DNA of 64,000 nt from Massariosphaeria phaeospora (GCA_011032825.1 JAADJZ010000004.1:682001-746000); one strand, 5' to 3'. Positions 45,173-56,956 are shown, counted from the first letter of the stretch. The notes: a model not told the origin generated them from the sequence alone. Made by a program: numbers and translations.

Positions 45173-45691
45173 TCACACCCTCTTCACCCTCACCTCGCCC
45201 GCCGCCCCAAACCCCACCCTCGCAAACAGCATCAAGCGCACGCCCGCCAGAAAATACACAAAGCCGACATTCCCCCAGTCGATCGGGTTCCAGTCCCAGA
45301 AGCGCCAATAGACGGCGCCGCCGACCAGCCGCACCGAGTACAGATGACCAAAGTCGGCCAGCAGCAGGCCGGCCAGGAACACGGTCCACACGTTGACGTC
45401 GGCCGTTGCGCGCAACACCAAGGCTTCGTTGATGCACAGCAGCAGGTACAGGTTCGCCAGCTGCGTCAGCACGATCGACGTCGACACGGGGACTGCGGCG
45501 GCGGCGGCGGGCGCGCTGGCGGCGTGCGTCAGTTGCAGGTAGCGGTGCTGCTGGAAGTGCGCGAACAGGGCGCCGACGAGGGTGGAGAGGGGCTCGATGT
45601 AGAGGAAGACGGCGCGGTACAGGCGGGGGATGGGCGGTGGTGCTGGTGCTGGTGCTGGTGCTGGTGCTGGCGAGCGGGAGGGGCTCGTCAT
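45173..45691 (-). CDS. DUF7704 four-helix membrane protein
   Basis: This encodes a 172-residue membrane protein of a family widespread in ascomycetes (DUF7704). I place the start at the ATG at 45691 (MTSPSRSPAPAPAPAP), whose Ala-Pro run is encoded by a GCTGGTGCTGGT-type repeat read on the other strand. Four membrane segments are visible: FLYIEPLSTLVGALFAHF, IVLTQLANLYLLLCINEAL, VWTVFLAGLLLADFGHLYSV and WGNVGFVYFLAGVRLMLFA. The motifs YWRFWDWNPIDWGNVGFVY and NEALVLR are family-typical. Function is unknown. It is divergent from the F-box gene, with about 800 bases of GC-rich sequence between the start codons and no other gene there. Confidence 0.8.
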   Translation of the reverse strand: MTSPSRSPAPAPAPAPAPPPIPRLYRAVFLYIEPLSTLVGALFAHFQQHRYLQLTHAASAPAAAAAVPVSTSIVLTQLANLYLLLCINEALVLRATADVNVWTVFLAGLLLADFGHLYSVRLVGGAVYWRFWDWNPIDWGNVGFVYFLAGVRLMLFARVGFGAAGEVRVKRV

Positions 45692-46490
45692 GGCCACGGC
45701 GGCTGGTTGGCCTGAGGACGAGACCGCGCTGCTCTGGAGCGCAACGGCGAGCGCGAAGGTACAATTAATGGTGATATGTTGGTGATGTCGTCGTGTTGCT
45801 GGGCGCGGACTGCAGGGTCTGGCGGCGCCGTGGACGGATCGCGGCGCGGGTTGGGCGTCGGCGTCGTCCGGCTCGATACGGCGCGCGAGTGTCCCAGCGA
45901 GCGCCCCAGCGGCCGCAATCTCGCCCTGCCCAGCCAGGCCGGCAGAACCGTCGGGGGGCATGGGGGCCGCCACTCGCGACTTGGGCCTTGGGAGCCAGAC
46001 GGCGGGTCCCTTTAATACAAACATCACGTCCTCTTCGTCTTCACTCCCTCTGCGCTGCTCTGCTTTCACCCTTCATCACCGCCTGCCGCCGCTCCCTCGT
46101 TCCGCTTTGTTGCCATTGTTCGCATCCGCCCGCCCGCTCGCTCGCTCGCTTTGTCGCCCGCCTGTCGCGCCGTGTTCGTGTTTGCCTGTCGTTGCTGTCG
46201 CCGCCTCACGTTCCTTGGCTCTGGTCTCCTTTGCTGCCACTCTCACCCTCGTCCTTCGTTGCCGCCGCCTGCCATCCGCCATCCGCCATCTCCAGCGCCC
46301 GTGGCCCTGACTTGGGCAGTGTAATAATCCGCAGCGCCGCATTGGCAGTCGGCCCATCCGTGGGACACCTTGTGCTCGTGCCCGGCCCACGGCTTACGCT
46401 CGTTGCTACTTATTAGTCAGTGACGCCTGCCCCATCGCCAGACCGCCAGTTCGCCGGTTCGCCAGGTCAGCGACGGCACTTGTCGTCCCG

Positions 46491-49053
46491 ATGAATCGTA
46501 GACCCTCCATCCTCTCGCACCGCCCCAAGACCTCGTCTGCCGTCGACGACGACGCTCCGCCCAAGACCTTCGCGCCCAGCATGAAGCGAACCGCCTCGCA
46601 GACCTTCAGCACACCCAGTTATGACTGCCGCGACGCCGGCGCGCCGTTGGACTCGGTCAGGGAGGGCATCAGTTCGTCGCAGTACCCGTCGTCGCACCAC
46701 TCGCACTCCAGCTCGCTGTCGCGGAGCTCGCAGGGGCTCGTTGGCGGTGTGAAGGCCCTGTGCCGGAGAATGTCCACGTCGAGCTCGTCTTCACGCCGGC
46801 CGTCGGCGCAGGACATCTTTGATCGCAGCATGCTCACAAACGCTTCACGTAAAGCAAGCGCAGACCTGCACCGGCAGCCCCTGCAGCACCACGACTCCGG
46901 CATCCCCCCTTTGCAGAAGGAGATGCTCGTCCCGGGCGTGCATTCCAAGTTTTCGGGCTTCACCAGTCTTAGGCGCGGCTTTGGCAGCACCCGCCGCAGA
47001 CAGGCCACCTCTGGTCCGTCGGGCGAAGCTGCCCGTGCGAGTTCGATGATTTATAATAGCGAATTCCCCCCGTTACCCCCATTCCAAGGGGCTCCCGCAC
47101 CAGGCACCGCCGCTCGACAGGCAGCCGCAGCAGCCAATGACGCCCGCCAGCATCAAATCCGACGCGAGCAGGAGCAGACCGAGCAGTTTCTGCAGGGGCT
47201 CTTGCCCCCACATGTGCATGATCGTCTGGATATGGAGGAAGTCATCAAGGACAGCGAAAGCGGAATTGGCATGAACTGCCTGTCCTCACCTCTTTCGCGC
47301 ACCGACAGCGTCCAGGAGAAAAAGATGGGTTTGTCAGCCATGGTTGCGTGCACTCGACGATTTGCTAACTCTGCTCAGTAGATCCTCTGCGAATCCTGCC
47401 TGCCGAACTCGCCACCCTCGTGCTCTGCAACCTCGACGTACAATCGCTCAAGGAAGCCGAATCCGTCTCCAAGCTGTGGCGGAGCGCGGCTTCGGATCCC
47501 CACGTCTGGCGCAATGTCTTCCTCCGCAAATACGAGCCCGAGGTTCATGTCTCGCCGACGCCGATTATGATGGGTGGTGCCGGTATTGGCAAGTTCAACA
47601 ACGGGAAGCCTGCCCCTGGACAAGACTGGAAGACTATGTACAGGGTACGGTCACAGATCAATAGGGCATGGGAAACAGCCACGCCTAGGGCCATCTACAT
47701 GAACGGACATACCGACTCGGTGTACTGCTGCCAATTTGACGAGTATGTCTTTGCTCTCTAACTATCCGATATCCTGCTAACAGTATGCTAGGAAGAAGAT
47801 CATCACAGGCTCCCGCGACCGGACAATCCGCGTGTGGGACATGCAGACTTATCAATGCCTCAAGGTCATCGGTGGGCCTGCTGTTCGACCCGTAATAAAC
47901 ACGCCTCCTTCCCTCGAGACACACAAAGAGATGGTCGTCAGCCAGCCCTCTCTGAACGGAACGTCCCAGGGCAACGCGATATACCACGTTCCGGCCGACT
48001 ACCACGATGCCTCCATTCTTTGCCTCCAGTACGATGATAGGATTATGGTTACCGGGTCTTCTGACCACACCTGCATTGTCTGGGATATCACTGGCGACGA
48101 ATACAAGCCCTTGCGCAGGTTGCGGGGCCACCAAGCTGGAGTACTGGACGTTTGCCTCGACGATAAGCACATCATCTCCTGCTCCAAAGACTCGGCAATC
48201 CTGGTCTGGGACCGCCAGACGGGAAAACACATCCGCACCCTGCACGGCCATCGCGGCCCTGTAAACGCCGTCCAGCTCCGCGGCAACCTCCTCGTTTCTG
48301 CCTCGGGCGACGGAATGGCCAAGCTCTGGAACTTGGAATCTGGCGTCGTTCTCAAGGACTTCCCCTCCGAGGACCGCGGGCTCGCGGCCGTCGAGTTCTC
48401 TGACGACACTAAGTACGTCCTCGCCGGCGGCAACGACCACGTCGTGTACAAATTCGACACCACAACAGGCAAGCTGCTGCACACGTCGACCAAACACGGC
48501 GGCCTGGTGCGCTCGCTCTTCCTCGACGCGCACAACGGCCGCATCATCTCGGGCTCATATGACCAGAGCATCCGCATCGCGCACTACGAAACCGGCCAGG
48601 TATTCGCCTTCTACGAGAACTGGACTACGAGTTGGATTCTCAGCGCAAAGAGCGACTACCGCCGCGTGGTGGCGACGAGCCAGGACGGGCGCGCGCTGAT
48701 TCTGGACTTTGGGTGGGGGGTGCCGGGCGCGGACTTCTTGGTCGGCACGAAGTGAGGCCCTTTGCTCGCCCTGCCCTTGCCCCTGTCCCTGTCCCTTTTT
48801 ACCCCAACGCATGTTCTGATGCTTCTTCCCCCTTCCCATGAGCGCTGTGCTGTGCTGAGCTGACGATGGTTGCGCATGTTGCAGAGGGCTGACTAAGGGT
48901 GATAGAGAGTCTGCGGCGGAGCTGTGCGTGCGCGACCAGCAGGCGCTAAGGGCGGCGTTCCTGGCGGCGAGGGCCCGCATCCGGAAGAGGAAGCGGGACG
49001 CGCTTCTGGCGGCTGCGTCGGGCGCGAACAAGAGGCGGCGGGGCGACGTCTGA
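46491..49053 (+). CDS. F-box/WD40 protein, SCF substrate adaptor
   Basis: This encodes a putative SCF ubiquitin-ligase adaptor of 776 residues. Exons are 46491-47328, 47379-47742, 47792-48751 and 48885-49053. The first 280 residues are Ser-rich and disordered. The F-box follows the first splice: DPLRILPAELATLVLCNLD then WRSAASDPHVWRNVFLRKY. WD40 repeats begin with MNGHTDSVYCCQFDE and continue as KKIITGSRDRTIRVWDMQ, IMVTGSSDHTCIVWDI, HIISCSKDSAILVWDRQ, LLVSASGDGMAKLWNLE and IISGSYDQSIRIA. The last intron (GTGAGG, CTGAC branch, TTGCAG) replaces the stop at 48753 with a tail reading GLTKGDRESAAELCVRD and then RARIRKRKRDALL; retention of that intron gives 721 residues ending LVGTK. The substrate is not known; fission yeast Pof-type proteins are comparable. 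Confidence 0.85.
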
Positions 49054-50221
49054 GACGGGGGGTGATAGTTGATGAGGGCGGGGGGGGGGTTCTACCTTTC
49101 GGTACAGTCGCTGCTGCTGTGGTTAGCTCGCGCTGGCTAGTAATTAATAGTGAGGGACTAGGAGTAGCTGGTCGATTGGGTTGTCAGTCACTGCGTGCGT
49201 GCGGCGGGTAGCTGTCTGTCTGTTGCATTTGGCTTTGCATAGGCATGGCTTGTATAGTTTGCTTTCGCTTTTGCTGTTGGCATTTTCCCTAATTTTTTTT
49301 TTGGAGCATTATCGTTTTTCTTTATGTTTTATCTTTCTGGCGGGTTTTCTTTTGGGCGGGCATCATCTTTGGCATGTACCTATTTGGGCGTGCGTCTGGC
49401 ATCTACCTATTTGGCATCTATCTACTTTTGGCATCCGTCTGGCATATACTCTTGCGCGAGCTTTTCTCTTTTGTTTTGTATCGTATCTTTGGGCCTTTGG
49501 GCCTAGGAAGGGTTGGATCTTGCATGTGGCATCTTGCATGTTGCATGTTGCATGTAAGCTGGATGGACATTGAAAATATTTACTCCACTTATTACACACC
49601 GTTCCGTTCGGTTCAGATCGGTTCAGATCGGTTCGGTTTAGTTTAGATAGATGCGACCTGCAAGCTAAGAACTAAATAAACTACCTGGGTGTTGTTTATG
49701 TTTATCTTTGCTTTGCTGTTGCTGTTGTGTTGCTGTTGAGTGCGGGGCGGGTGGCTGGCTGGGGTGAGTCGGGGGTGGGAGATGGGACGATGGGACGATG
49801 GGTGGGGTGAGCAGTGCCATGATGGACGCGGAAAAGGGAGCAAGAAAGACATGGCGAGTTGAGTGTCCAGTACAATGTATATTTACCGATGCAGAGACGA
49901 GGCGAAGCGCCTTGGTGCGTGGAATTGGAATTGGACATAGGAGATTGGCCGGCATGGCATGACATGGGATCAAGTGTGCGAGTGTAAGTGCAAGTTCGTA
50001 AACGATAAGTTGGATAATCCTAAATAACCCGAATTGAATTGAATCGAAGCGAATTTGTTTTCTTGTTTGCCTTGGGTTTGGGGTGTTGGGTGTTGGGTGT
50101 GTGTGTGTGTGTGTGTGTGTGTTTATGTGTGTGTAGAGGCAAGGTATATAGATATGTATGTGTATAGGTATATATGTATGTCTACTAGACGACTACTTTT
50201 TCACTTCGACCCGCCACCGCC
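49054..50221. other. 1.2-kb intergenic region between convergent genes
   Basis: No gene is supported. There are CATCTACCTATTTGGCAT-like imperfect repeats at about 49370-49450, GGTTCAGATC repeats at about 49610-49640, and a GT microsatellite at about 50097-50122. Confidence 0.55.
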
Positions 50222-51370
50222 CTACCGTCCACCACTCCCTTCCCCCCCACCGCCCTCCTTCTTCGTGCCCTCCAAATAGTCCTTGATACTAAACATGCCC
50301 GTCCCGCGCTCCAGCGGCTTCGCCTGCTTCGGACTCGGCTTCCACCCAATCATAAAGATGAGCCGGAACGTCGCCGGCAAACTGCCGTCCTCATTGCCGT
50401 GCAGCGCGCGGTAGATGCTCTCACCCGCGAGCAGCACGTCGCGCTGAATCGGCCCCTTCTCGCGCCCCAGCACGGCGTTCGCCTCGCCCATGGCCTGCAG
50501 GTCCTTCATCAGCGCAAACGCGTCGGGATAGTCGACGACAATGTCGTCGACGTCGACGGTCAACAGCGTGAAGCCCGCGCGCTGCAGCAGGCCGCCCACG
50601 TCGCGCACGTCGGCCAGCGGCGACGTGTGGGTCGCGACGCCGCCGCGCCGGTCCTGCTCGGCGAGCTGCAGCGAGGTGCGCAGCTCGAAGAGCGTGTCGC
50701 CGCCGAGCATGACGCCGAAGAAGGGCGCGTCGGGTTTGAGGATTGCGTTGATTTGTGCGAGCACGGAGGGCAGGTCGTTGATCCAGTGCAGGCTGAGGCT
50801 GCTGAGCACGGCGTCGAAGGAGTTGGGAGCGTAGGGCAGCGTTTCGGACGTTGGGAGCACGGCGCGCGTCAGGTTGAGCGCGGCGTTGAAGGGGAGGTCC
50901 GCGTCGCGGTAGAGTAGCGTTTCGGAGGACTCGGCGGCGAGCAGGTGGCCGATGCGGTTGGAGCGCGGGCCGGCGTCGGGCTGGTCGGCGGAGGGCTGCG
51001 TGAGCATGCGGCCGATGTGGCAGGCGTTGGCGCCGAGGTCGAGCACCTGGGGGAAGTGCCGGTTGATGTCCTGCAGGCAGAGAGAGACGGCGTGTTAGCA
51101 GTGGCGCATTGTGCTGTGCTCGACAAGCGCATCACCTACGAGCAGTCTCTCACACAGCCGCGATGCTACCTCGTCGCGCAGGTAGTCGACGCTGCGGCTG
51201 GCGTCCGCATTGGCGGCTGCGCGCTCTTTCTGCAGCCACTTGTGCTGGCTGCTGAATATCTCCATGGTGGGGGCTCCGGGTGTTTGGACGGCATAGCGGC
51301 GGGCTGCGCGGAGGGGGATGCTGCGGCGCGGGAGGGGCGGGATGAAGGCGCGGATTGTGTAGGTGTTCAT
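50222..51370 (-). CDS. NDUFAF5-like complex I assembly methyltransferase/hydroxylase
   Basis: This encodes a 359-residue mitochondrial SAM-fold protein resembling NDUFAF5, which modifies an arginine of a complex I core subunit during assembly. Exon 1 is 51370-51140 and exon 2 is 51070-50222; the 69-base intron starts GTAGGT and ends CTGCAG, joining ASRLCERLL to DINRHFPQVLDLGANA. The N-terminus is basic and acid-free (MNTYTIRAFIPPLPRRSIPL), a typical mitochondrial leader. Family marks are IFSSQHKWLQKERAA, SVDYLRDEVASRL, the SAM motif LDLGANACHIG, FDAVLSSLSLHWINDLP and FFGVMLGGDTLFELR. LQAMGEANAVLGR is also typical. It is divergent from the dynactin gene. Confidence 0.88.
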
Positions 51371-51624
51371 GGTGCGAAGGACGAACGGTTCGAAAGGGTG
51401 CGCGAGGCAACTGGGCGTTGCGATGCTAATTGCTATTTTCTGGGGAGGCGTCGTGAGGTGATGTCAAGACTGCGGCGGAAACTCGGGCCGACCCCAAGCT
51501 TCACCAGCTCAACCCACTTGGACCACCTCCGCGGCGGCGACGGGACCAGACCGGCCGCTGGGCCAGGGAACAACTACAACTACTCAACCAATCCAGCGCG
51601 CACCCGCCCCGCCCCCTCACCACA
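51371..51624. promoter_or_regulatory. 254-base bidirectional promoter
   Basis: This short region separates the start codons of the NDUFAF5-like gene and the dynactin p62 gene, so the two probably share control elements. No specific factor site can be named. Confidence 0.5.
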
Positions 51625-53355
51625 ATGGCGCAGCCCTTCCCGTACACGTACTACGCCTGCGATTGCTTCGACAGCAACACGGCCGCGTCCGCCAGCCGCG
51701 CCGCGCAGACGCCCGCCGACGACGAAGACGCCCGCACCTTCGACCCGCGGAGCCCGCGTTCCAACTACGCGCTGTACCCGCTCGAGCACCTGCTGTACTG
51801 CGAAGACTGCCAGCAGATCCGCTGTCCGCGCTGCGTCATCGAGGAGACGCTGAACTGGTACTGCCCGAGCTGTCTGTTCGAGGTGCCGAGCTCGGTGGTC
51901 AAGAGCGACGGCAACCGCTGCACGCGCAACTGCTACAACTGCCCCGTGTGCACGTCGCCCATGACCGTCAGCTCGCTGGAGAAGCCGACCGAGCCCTCTG
52001 CCACGGGCGGGCCGTATATCCTGGCCTGTCCGTACTGCCACTGGAGCACCGTGGAGATTGGCATCGAGTTTGAGAAGCACACGGGCATTACGAACCAGCT
52101 GTCGCGCATCGCGAACGGCGGGAAGACATTGCCCACCCAGAAGGAGCGCGATAAGGAGCGCGAGCGGCGGAAGGAGGCGGAGGCACGCGGCGGCATAGGC
52201 GGACGCGATATCCTCTCTGGCTCTGAAGACTCTCCGACGAGAGATGGAGAGGGGAACGCTGCCCCGCCGGGCCACGACGATATCTTCTCCAACCTGAGCG
52301 CCTTCTACAAGGCCCAGATGCAGGCCCAAACCCCGTCCAACCCGTTCTCCCCGCACGATCTCAACTTCTCGTCCCCGTCCACCTACTCCCGCATCATGAA
52401 CCTGTACTCGAGCACCGCGTCCAAGAAGCAGAAGCGCGAGAAGCCGGCCCTCATGCGCGAAGCCGCCTCCGCCCTCGAAGGTCTGGCGCTCCACGACCCC
52501 GCCAGCGACATCGCAGCCATCGAGCGCATCAAAAAGGAAGGCTGGGCCAGCACCCTGTCGCCCGCGCGAAAGCTCGCCCAGCTCAACCCACACGTCCGCT
52601 TCGACTCGGAACTGCGCCCCACTGCCAGCCTGCTCTGCACCAAGCGCGGCAAGCGCTGTCGCTCCTGCCGCCACATCCTGTCGAAGCCCGAGTCGAAGAT
52701 CACGTCCACGCGCTACAAGATCAAACTGCTGGCCCTCAACCACATCCCGCGGCTCAGCCTGCGCGCTCTCTCCCCCGCCACCACCACCACCACGCCAGGC
52801 CCCTCGCACCCCCCCTTCAACTACAACGCCCTCCGCCCCGGCATCCCCATCCACTTCCTCCTGCACCTCAGCAACCCGCTCTTCGACCCCATCCGCGTGA
52901 CGCTCGCCACGCCCAGCACCACGCCCGGCGCCATCGCCTCGCGCATCACCATCCTATGCCCGCAGTTCGACGTCGGCGCCAACACCGACGTCTGGGACGA
53001 CGCGCTCTCGTCGTCGCTCAGCCCCATCGCCAAACGCAGCGGCGACGCGCAGTTCGAGGCTGGCAAGATCTACGACCGCGGCAGGAACTGGACGGCGGTG
53101 GTGCTGGAGGTTGTGCCGGGGTTTGTCACGCCGTTGGGGGGGAAGCGGGATGAGGCGGATGGGGATGTGAAGGGGGGTGGGGAGGTGGATGCGGATTTGT
53201 TGGAGATTCCGGTGTTTGTGCGCATCGAGTTCGAGGCTGATGTTAGTGTGGAGGAGCGCGGCTTAGGTGATTCGCGCGGGTCCAAGGGCGAGAAGGAGAG
53301 GCGCGAAGAGGCGTTTTGGACGGTGTTGGGCGCGGGGCGGATTGTTGATGTGTGA
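51625..53355 (+). CDS. dynactin subunit 4 (p62)
   Basis: This single-exon gene encodes 576 residues of the dynactin pointed-end complex subunit p62 (DCTN4, ro-2 in Neurospora), which helps dynein bind cargo and the cortex. The N-terminal Cys-rich region carries paired cysteines: YYACDCFDSN, YCEDCQQIRCPRCVIEE, NWYCPSCLFEVPSS, NCYNCPVCTSPMTV and ACPYCHWSTVEIGIEFEKHT. LLCTKRGKRCRSCRHILSKP in the middle provides a further pair. The C-terminal half is the beta-rich domain with NPLFDPIRVTLATP. Length is normal for ascomycetes. GC-rich codons keep long antisense frames open; those are not genes. Confidence 0.92.
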   Translation: MAQPFPYTYYACDCFDSNTAASASRAAQTPADDEDARTFDPRSPRSNYALYPLEHLLYCEDCQQIRCPRCVIEETLNWYCPSCLFEVPSSVVKSDGNRCTRNCYNCPVCTSPMTVSSLEKPTEPSATGGPYILACPYCHWSTVEIGIEFEKHTGITNQLSRIANGGKTLPTQKERDKERERRKEAEARGGIGGRDILSGSEDSPTRDGEGNAAPPGHDDIFSNLSAFYKAQMQAQTPSNPFSPHDLNFSSPSTYSRIMNLYSSTASKKQKREKPALMREAASALEGLALHDPASDIAAIERIKKEGWASTLSPARKLAQLNPHVRFDSELRPTASLLCTKRGKRCRSCRHILSKPESKITSTRYKIKLLALNHIPRLSLRALSPATTTTTPGPSHPPFNYNALRPGIPIHFLLHLSNPLFDPIRVTLATPSTTPGAIASRITILCPQFDVGANTDVWDDALSSSLSPIAKRSGDAQFEAGKIYDRGRNWTAVVLEVVPGFVTPLGGKRDEADGDVKGGGEVDADLLEIPVFVRIEFEADVSVEERGLGDSRGSKGEKERREEAFWTVLGAGRIVDV

Positions 53356-54660
53356 GTCTGAAGTATGGACTTGCAGACTATGGACTGGATGTCTACAAAA
53401 TGATGCATATTTCACGCGTGGGCATCTTGCGTTGGCGTTTAGCAGGGCAGTCTGGTGTAGTTCAGTTTGGAAGGAAAGGAAAGGAAAGGAAATAGAAGAT
53501 ACCCCCACCGCCTAAAGTTCAATAAAAGAAACGTTCACCAAGGAAAAAGTTCCTCGCGTACACTACACCCCGCCTGCATATATATTTTCACGCTCGTTGC
53601 TTTCTGTCTGTCTGTCTTGGAGCTGTGTCTTGTCTTGCGTATGGTGAATGAGTTGAATTGAGTTGAGTTGAGTTAAGTTGGCGTTCTTCGCGGCGCAGTG
53701 TCTTGGGGGTTGGCCTTGGGGGTTGTTGTCGGTAGATGCTCGACATGTATGTAATCCAAAGCCATCCAGTCTGCTCTGCTCCACTCTCATCTCATCTCCA
53801 TCTTATCTAACCAGACAGACTCTTTGCAGAGTCGTCGGTTTGGGTTGGGTTGGGATAGTTCGGTGTGGTATGGCAGTATCTATATTGTCGTCGTTGTTTT
53901 GTATAGATGGATGGAGAAGCTGGGTTGAGCTGCGCTATCTTACGATTTCATACGGATTGTTAGGGATAGTTGTGTTGGGATGCCGTAGTAGTAGTGTTAG
54001 ACATGGTACTTCCTTAGTATCCGCAATACACATGTATAGGGGAAGGCGTTGCGACAGAAACAGAGTGGAGATATACTATATAGAAGATAAGGCAAGGGCG
54101 AGACATAGACAGAGACCTGCACCCACCCGCTCACTTCACTTCACTTCCCCTCACATTTTCCATTTCAAATTTTCAAATTTCACTCTATCTTTCGCTGTGC
54201 ATCTGCATCATGCATCGAGTATCCAGCTAGACCTCAAGTATTATCAAGCCCACCCACTTGCTCACCCATGCATGTGTCTGCATCTATCTATATATCTACG
54301 TGTGCATATGTGTGTGTGTGTGTGTGTGTGTATTCCAAGTCGCGCTAAGCTGAGTTAAGCAGAGCTGGGAGATGCACAAAGGGAAACGAAGGGTCGCAAA
54401 AGGGGGATGGGGTAGATAAAAGCCAGCCGGTATGCATGGCATGGTATGTAAATATGACGGCACCGCACATAGCCATAGATAGTGCTGCAGCACCTCCCTC
54501 CCTCCTGGCCGCAAGTCCGATTCGAATCCCAATGCCTGCCACCCTTATATCGAGCGTCCATCCATCAGTTCAGTTCAGTTCATCTCTTCTGCCCGCCATA
54601 TATCCTGCCTGACCTCACAAAATCACTCACCCTCGTCCCTACACCGACCCACCCACCCCC
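53356..54660. other. 1.3-kb intergenic region between convergent genes
   Basis: No gene is supported. There are GGAAA repeats near 53470, GAGTTGAATTGAGTTG-type repeats near 53655, a GT microsatellite at about 54309-54331, and GTTCAGTTCAGTTCA near 54568. Confidence 0.55.
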
Positions 54661-56226
54661 CTAAACCACCAACCCCGTACGCGTCACCTCCCCAACCCTA
54701 ACCTCACGATCGCACGTCCGCAGCCCCTCGCCATTCCCGCTAATCGCAATCGGGACCAGAAACTCAGCTGCGTCGCGTTCGCGCTTCGCGCGCCGGTAGT
54801 TCTTGTTGCGGCCGGTGGGGCTGGCGCGACGTTCGGTGGGGGCCGCATCGGCGTGCACGGAGTCGATGGGCGAGGGGCAGTTGCGCGCGAGGTGGCCGGG
54901 GGTGTTGCAGGCGTAGCACGTGGGTGGGGGACGCGACGTGTCGGTGGTGAGAGGAGCGCGGGGCTCGGTGGGGGCGCGGCAGTTGCGGGCGAGGTGGCCC
55001 GGGGTGTTGCAGGTGTAGCAGATGGGGAGGGGGCGGGGATGGGGTTTCGAGGTGGTGATGGGTGCGGAGGTGGGGAGGTTGTTGGTCTTGTCGGCGAGGG
55101 GGGCGCGGGACGCGATGGGCGCCGAGCAGTTGCGGGCGAGGTGGCCGAGGACGTTGCAGTTGTAGCAGGTGGGCGGCGCTCGCTTTGGGACGGTCTTGGT
55201 CAGCTCGTTGATCTTGTTGACGAGGGTTTTGGTGTTAGCGGTTGGAGCAGCGGCAGCTTGCGCTTCTCCGTCCACTGCCTGGTCCTTGCCCTTGCCAGCG
55301 CGGCGTTTCGGTCGGCCTGCTTTCGCCTTGGGGTTCGATGCTTTGGAGACATCGTTCTGCGCCTCGGTGGAGATGGGCTTCGCGTCGCCTGAGCCGTCCT
55401 CGGGTTGTCCGGTCTGAGACTGACGTGCCTTCTCTCGTCGCTTCGCGTTCTTCTGCGCATGGGTCAACTGCTTCCTCTTTGGCTTTGCAGCTGGCTCATC
55501 TGCAGGCTTCGTGTCCTCGGTAGGCTGAGACTGTGCCTTTGGAAATGCCGGAGGAATCTTCTGCAGCGCCTGCTCGAGTGCAGCACCGAAGCCCGCATCG
55601 GTTTTGGCGAATTCGACGTAGGCGGGGAGATATGGAAAGTCTGGAAAGTTCATGAAGACATCCGCGATGAGCTTGGCCAGGTAGCTGTTCAGCGAAGGGA
55701 TGAAGGTGCTGATCTTCTGCAGGGACTGCACGTTTGGCAGTGACTTCCACTGGAACATGTATCGAAGACGCGAAACAACGCGGTCCATGAGCGCCTGGTA
55801 GTCGAGAACGACGCCGTGGTTGTAGACGTCGATCAGGGCGGGGATGTCGAAATCGTCCAAGTTGGTCGCCTCACCCGCGAGCATGTAGCGGTAGATCCAC
55901 TGGACGATGTTCTTGGACCCATTGGTGACGGAGAGTGGACAGCCCTCGAAGAGTTGCTCCCTCGCAAAGCCCGAGTAATGGCGAAGGAGGTTGACATAGG
56001 CACCCTCTACGCCAATGAACATGTCACCCACTGGGCCGACGAAGATGTTGGTTTTGGGGCCGCCCTTGAGTCTGTATACTGTTAGTGAGATGTAGCAAGA
56101 AGGAAGAGGGTAGTAGCGATCATCTTACCTAGCAAGCTGATCTGGCGTGATAGAGGCTTTTCTAAGCTTGTTCTGCCATCCGACGTTGGAGCCCACCTTG
56201 GTGGAGGTCTGCATTTTAGCGCTCAT
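54661..56226 (-). CDS. three-CCHC zinc-knuckle protein with BTB-like N-terminal region
   Basis: This encodes a 502-residue protein. Exon 1 is 56226-56129 and exon 2 is 56071-54661; the 57-base intron starts GTAAGA and ends ATACAG, joining TPDQLARLKGGPKTNIFVGP. Residues about 35-195 (VGDMFIGVEGAYVNLLRHYS, then VQWIYRYMLAGEATNLDDFD) read like a fungal BTB/POZ-type domain: a resistant-to-unfolding interaction module followed by helices. A basic, lysine-rich linker (KPKRKQLTHAQKNAKRREKA) and an alanine-rich stretch follow. Three near-identical CCHC knuckles come next: CYNCNVLGHLARNC, CYTCNTPGHLARNC and CYACNTPGHLARNC, the type that binds single-stranded RNA or DNA. No retroelement gag, protease or polymerase sequence is adjacent, so a host nucleic-acid-binding protein is more likely than a transposon fragment. 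The BTB assignment is tentative. Confidence 0.7.
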
Positions 56227-56956
56227 GATTGAGGTTTTCGGATAAGGGAAGTTGAATTAAGATCGATAGGATGTTGCCCGTTGCAAGAAGAGCGTCTCAC
56301 TGTAGAGATGTTAGAATACTGGATGCAACTAAACAGGGTTTTACTTACGTGGTGGATGGGTTTTGCGCGGTTGATGTATGGACAGGGAGGATGCAAGTAT
56401 TGGTCCCTTGCGAAATTGCGCTGCAAAGGTGGGTGAGAAGGTAGGGCCGTGGAGGATACTGGGGAGGAGTATTTATCTGGGGGAGACTGCTCTGAACGGG
56501 AGCACGGTGAGAGCGTAGCGCGCTACTCAATGGGCAATGCTTCCGGGGCAACTGTGTGAAAGCGTTGTTCGGGCAGCTTCACCACGGTATTGATATAGTG
56601 AACCGCTAACCAGCGTAGTGGCTCTAGTGCCAAGTCAGAGTGAAGTCGCAAGGGTACGCTTTCACTGCGCAGTAAAGCTTTTACGAGGGTCCGACACAAT
56701 GCTAGCTTTTACTTGACTGGCTCCCTCGAGGGTAGTGAAACGATGAAGAGCAGCGAAGGGTGTCATATGGCGCGAGTTGGTTAAATAGGTTGGCTGGGCA
56801 GAGCGTCGAGAGGTGGCAATCCAGTGAATCGGCTAGTGTTTGCTGTCGACAACTGCAGAAGGCGCGGTCGAGGCAAGCACCTACCCGACCCGACCTCGAC
56901 CCGCCGCCTCCACACACCAAACGTCGACGGCAAACGGACGACAAGACGAGCGCACA
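56227..56956. other. 730-base divergent promoter region
   Basis: No gene is supported. It holds the upstream regions of the zinc-knuckle gene and the next plus-strand gene. Confidence 0.45.

Noticed and set aside
51580..52866. 428-codon minus-strand frame
   Set aside because: It is antisense to the dynactin p62 gene and is open because of GC-rich third positions; the composition is Gly/Arg/Val with no motif.
54510..54545. GATTCGAATCC resembling a tRNA B box
   Set aside because: No matching acceptor stem, anticodon arm or A box could be found around it on either strand.
54850..55200. zinc knuckles as part of a retrotransposon
   Set aside because: No protease, reverse transcriptase, integrase or long terminal repeats lie in the flanks, and the knuckles are spliced in frame to a non-gag-like N-terminus.
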